DNA of 8,221 nucleotides from Candidatus Latescibacterota bacterium (GTDB lineage Bacteria > JAAXHH01). The notes beneath the pieces were generated by a model. It ran no database searches. It was not told the DNA's origin and saw only the letters and a program-made list of their open reading frames with translations. This document shows, one piece after another, positions 6,317-8,221 of this stretch. The translations under genes and the position numbers were made by a program. The DNA is taken from positions 1 to 8,221 of the forward strand of contig JAJECR010000314.1 in assembly GCA_022821935.1 (NCBI GenBank). Direction: 5' to 3'. Numbering within the stretch: the stretch's first letter is position 1; the number at the start of each line of letters is the position of its first letter.

Positions 6317-6350
6317 GGACCGCCTGAACCGCCTAAATCGCCTAAACCGC
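6315..6350 (-). repeat. Four tandem 9-base repeats across the phoX-like stop codon
   Basis: On the minus strand the units read GCGGTTTAG, GCGATTTAG, GCGGTTCAG and GCGGTCCAG, consensus GCGRTYYAG. The first unit holds the last two codons (Ala-Val) and the stop of the PhoX-like gene. The others fill the gap to the next ribosome site. In the gene frame the first two units both end in TAG, giving tandem in-frame stops. Confidence 0.8.
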
Positions 6351-7754
6351 GCCTTCATTCCACGGTCCCCAGATGGCGTAGGTCAGCCCGGGCCGTTGCA
6401 TGTTGACGAAGAGCGTCTCGCCGTCCGGGCTGAAGGTCGCACCGGCGAACTCGCCCCGGTAGGCGATGCCGGCCACGTCCTTGGCTACGTCGAACACGCG
6501 CCCGTCCTTTGTCAGGCCCCGGATGTACGGTATGCCGTCCCGGTTGTCTTCGCACACGATCAGGCCGCCTCGCGGACTCACGCAGACGTTGTCCGGCGCG
6601 GTCATGAGCGAGGCGTCGGGCGATTCGAACAGGAGGGTCAACACGCCATCGTCCACGCCGTTGGGGCGGTACTCCCAGACCTGTCCCAGACCTTTGTCGC
6701 CCCCGGTAGTCGCCGTGAAGAAGATGCGGCCGTTGCCGTACCAGCAGCCTTCCAGGCGGTTGAAGGCGGCGCCGCCTTTGTCAGCCCCCTCCTTGTGTAC
6801 CAGGTTCTCGTCCACCCCGGCCCCCGACGGATCGGGGTCCTCGATCTCCACCCAGGTAACGGGCAGGGAAGCGCCCATGGTCTGACCCTCGCGGGTGTCG
6901 TACCCCGGCCGGTCCTTTACCGCGAGCATGCGCAGGCGGCCGCCTCGTGCGAGCTCGCCGGGATGATCGGGAATGTACTGGTAGAGTCCGCTCGGATTGT
7001 TGTCTTCGGTCTCGTACACGATACCTGTCGCGGGATCGACGGCCACGGCTTCGTGGACGAACCGTCCCATCGCGGTCAGAGGCTCGGCGGCCACGGTCTC
7101 CTCGGCAACCGCAGGCACTTCAAAGCAGTAACCGTGCTCCCTGTCGTATCCGCCCCGGTACCGCATCTCGCTTGCTCTGAAGTACCGAACCTTTCCCAGG
7201 GTGGATTCTTCACAGGTGATCCAGGAACCCCAGGGCGTAGGCCCGCCGGCGCAGTTGAACAGCGTCCCGCTCACGCTCACGAAATCGCGGACCAGTTCGC
7301 GCGTCATCGGGTCGACGATCAGCGTCGTGACCCCGCCGGGAGCGGTGGGATCGTAGGCCGCCGACCGGTTGCCGAAGGCTTCGCCCGGAGTGACTGAGGA
7401 AACCTCGTGGTTCCGCAGGAGCCGGACCATGCCGTCCACGGGAAAAGCCGCCATGCCGTCGTGGTCGCCCGGCGTGGGATGGCCGTCGGACATGAGGCCA
7501 CCTGTCTTCCCGATGGCGTTGTAGGTGAACCCCGGCGGCAGTTCGAGCAGGGTCTCGCCGGTGTTTCGGGATGGCATGGGAGCGAGCGGACCGTATCCGC
7601 CCTCACCCCGGGCCGCTGTAAGGTGGGCGTGCCCGTCGACCAGGGCGCGCGCCCGGCGGGCGACCAGTCCCTGAAGGGCCGATGCGCCGACGGCCACGGC
7701 GCCGACGGCCACGGCGGTGTTTCGTATGAATGTGCGTCGGTTCAATTTGGACAC
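6342..7754 (-). CDS. PhoX-like (DUF839) protein with Tat signal
   Basis: 470 residues from the GTG at 7752-7754, preceded by AAGGAG (7765-7770) at 10 bases. The frame stays open upstream, but the twin-arginine signal fixes the start: NRRTFIR (5-11), a hydrophobic Ala/Val-rich stretch, and an ARA cleavage site near residue 37, so the protein is exported folded through Tat. PhoX-family blocks: FNCAGGPTPWGSW (166-178) and CEES (181-184), FVHEAVAVDP (232-241), YETEDNN (247-253), NRLEGCWYGNGRIFFTATTGG (about 332-352), PDNVCVSPRG (387-396) and IVCED (399-403). The acidic, Cys and His residues are those expected to bind the Ca/Fe cofactor of PhoX phosphatases. Phosphatase activity is likely but not proven, since DUF839 proteins are diverse and many are uncharacterised. 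It lies beside a near-identical paralogue on the right. Confidence 0.88.
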   Translation of the reverse strand: MSKLNRRTFIRNTAVAVGAVAVGASALQGLVARRARALVDGHAHLTAARGEGGYGPLAPMPSRNTGETLLELPPGFTYNAIGKTGGLMSDGHPTPGDHDGMAAFPVDGMVRLLRNHEVSSVTPGEAFGNRSAAYDPTAPGGVTTLIVDPMTRELVRDFVSVSGTLFNCAGGPTPWGSWITCEESTLGKVRYFRASEMRYRGGYDREHGYCFEVPAVAEETVAAEPLTAMGRFVHEAVAVDPATGIVYETEDNNPSGLYQYIPDHPGELARGGRLRMLAVKDRPGYDTREGQTMGASLPVTWVEIEDPDPSGAGVDENLVHKEGADKGGAAFNRLEGCWYGNGRIFFTATTGGDKGLGQVWEYRPNGVDDGVLTLLFESPDASLMTAPDNVCVSPRGGLIVCEDNRDGIPYIRGLTKDGRVFDVAKDVAGIAYRGEFAGATFSPDGETLFVNMQRPGLTYAIWGPWNEGAV

Positions 7755-7764
7755 GTGCTTGGTT

Positions 7765-7770
7765 CTCCTT
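7765..7770 (-). promoter_or_regulatory. Ribosome binding site for the GTG start of the PhoX-like gene
   Basis: AAGGAG, 10 bases before GTG 7754. The spacing is slightly long, but the site is clear and agrees with the Tat signal beginning at that codon. Confidence 0.6.
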
Positions 7771-7845
7771 TGGCGTATTTGGCGTTGATTCCGCGAAGGC
7801 GGCAAAACGGTAGACGCGTCGGATCGTTTTTGGAATCTGGTAGTC

Positions 7846-7874
7846 AATCTACGGTGGCGGGCCGGCAAAATCAA
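7846..7874 (-). promoter_or_regulatory. Possible sigma-70-type promoter of the PhoX-like gene
   Basis: On the minus strand TTGATT (7869-7874) and TAGATT (7846-7851) are separated by exactly 17 bases. Each matches the -35/-10 consensus at 4 of 6 positions. They sit in the 143-base gap before GTG 7754, leaving a leader of roughly 85 bases. Two-box matches of this quality arise by chance fairly often. Confidence 0.3.
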
Positions 7875-7906
7875 GCCGCCTGGAAGGCCTGAAACGCTTA
7901 GACGGC
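7871..7906 (-). repeat. Degenerate 9-base repeat array across the stop of the partial phoX-like gene
   Basis: Minus-strand units GCCGTCTAA, GCGTTTCAG, GCCTTCCAG and GCGGCTTGA follow the same 9-base period and begin at the same codon (Ala-Val-stop) as the array at 6315-6350. They are more degenerate, and the last unit is only weakly similar and overlaps the putative -35 box. Confidence 0.55.
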
Positions 7907-8221
7907 GCCTTCCCGCCACGGACCCCAGATGGCGTAGGTCAGTCCGGGCCGCTGCATGTTGACGAAGAGGGTCTCGCCGTCCGGGCTGAAGGTCGCTCCG
8001 GCGAACTCGCCCCGGTAGGGTATGCCGGCCACGTCCCGGGCCAGGTCGAACACGCGCCCGTCCTTAGTCAGGCCCCGGATATGCTGGATACCGTTCCTGT
8101 AGTCTTCACACACGATCAGGCCGCCGCGGGGACTCACGCACACGTTGTCGGGCGCCGCCATGAGCGAGTCATCGGGCGATTCGAACAGGAGCGTCAGCAC
8201 GCCTTCGTCCACGCCATCGGG
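7898..8221 (-). CDS. PhoX-like (DUF839) protein, C-terminal fragment (cut by window edge)
   Basis: The last 107 residues and the stop are visible; the gene begins beyond base 8221. The segment starts PDGVDEGVLTLLFESP and ends AIWGPWREGAV. It matches the C-terminus of the gene at 6342-7754 at 95 of 107 positions without gaps, including the PDNVCVSPRG and VCED metal-site blocks and an unbroken identical run from YRGEFAGATF through AIWGPW. It is therefore a recent tandem duplicate or one kept alike by gene conversion. The codons reading in from the edge are in frame, so there is no sign of decay. Function as for its neighbour. The 143 bases to the next gene hold repeats and a possible promoter. 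Confidence 0.9.
   Translation of the reverse strand, partial: PDGVDEGVLTLLFESPDDSLMAAPDNVCVSPRGGLIVCEDYRNGIQHIRGLTKDGRVFDLARDVAGIPYRGEFAGATFSPDGETLFVNMQRPGLTYAIWGPWREGAV

Noticed and set aside
6396..7397. Long plus-strand open frame (333 codons) opposite the PhoX-like gene
   Set aside because: It is fully antisense to a well-supported gene, has no domain signature and no good ribosome site. It is a by-product of high GC content.
7755..7919. Extension of the PhoX-like protein upstream to an ATG at 7919
   Set aside because: It would bury the twin-arginine signal 60 residues into the protein and overlap the coding end of the upstream paralogue. The GTG at 7754 has a ribosome site and places the signal at the N-terminus.

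Overview
All supportable genes in this window lie on the minus strand, so it is best read from right to left. The DNA is GC-rich. Start codons are a mix of ATG, GTG and TTG, mostly behind recognisable Shine-Dalgarno sites, and gaps are short, from 4-base overlaps to about 160 bases. The content suggests a GC-rich, heterotrophic, probably aerobic bacterium with a periplasm or exported compartment (one protein carries a twin-arginine signal). Nothing seen fixes the phylum. No rRNA, tRNA, CRISPR array, insertion sequence or phage gene was found.

Right part (about 6342-8221): two tandem PhoX-like (DUF839) phosphatase-type genes. The right one is cut by the window edge; the left one is complete and has a Tat signal. 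The visible 107 residues of the cut gene match the C-terminus of its neighbour at 95 positions. Each of the two genes runs at its stop codon into a short array of 9-base repeats.

Middle (about 2656-6302): a catabolic-looking block of an HpcH/HpaI-type aldolase, a malate/L-lactate dehydrogenase-type (Ldh_2) NAD(P)-dependent 2-hydroxyacid oxidoreductase, a second and divergent HpcH/HpaI-like protein, and a nucleoside 2-deoxyribosyltransferase-like protein. The last two are joined by two successive ATGA overlaps with a 14-codon reading frame between them. That short frame is a frame-shifted duplicate of the start of the transferase gene. The second aldolase has a 5' leader with three copies of a 10-base motif.

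Left part (1-2526): three tandem luciferase-like (LLM class) flavin-dependent monooxygenase paralogues. Two are complete at 362 residues each, and a third is cut at the left edge.

Working together (inference): flavin monooxygenases that oxygenate an organic substrate, retro-aldol cleavage of 2-keto acid intermediates, and 2-hydroxy/2-keto acid interconversion would fit catabolism of an aromatic, terpenoid or sugar-acid compound. The PhoX-like pair may belong to a separate unit. No substrate can be assigned from sequence alone. No wholly new system is evident; the most unusual signals are the chained start-codon duplication and the repeat arrays at gene junctions.
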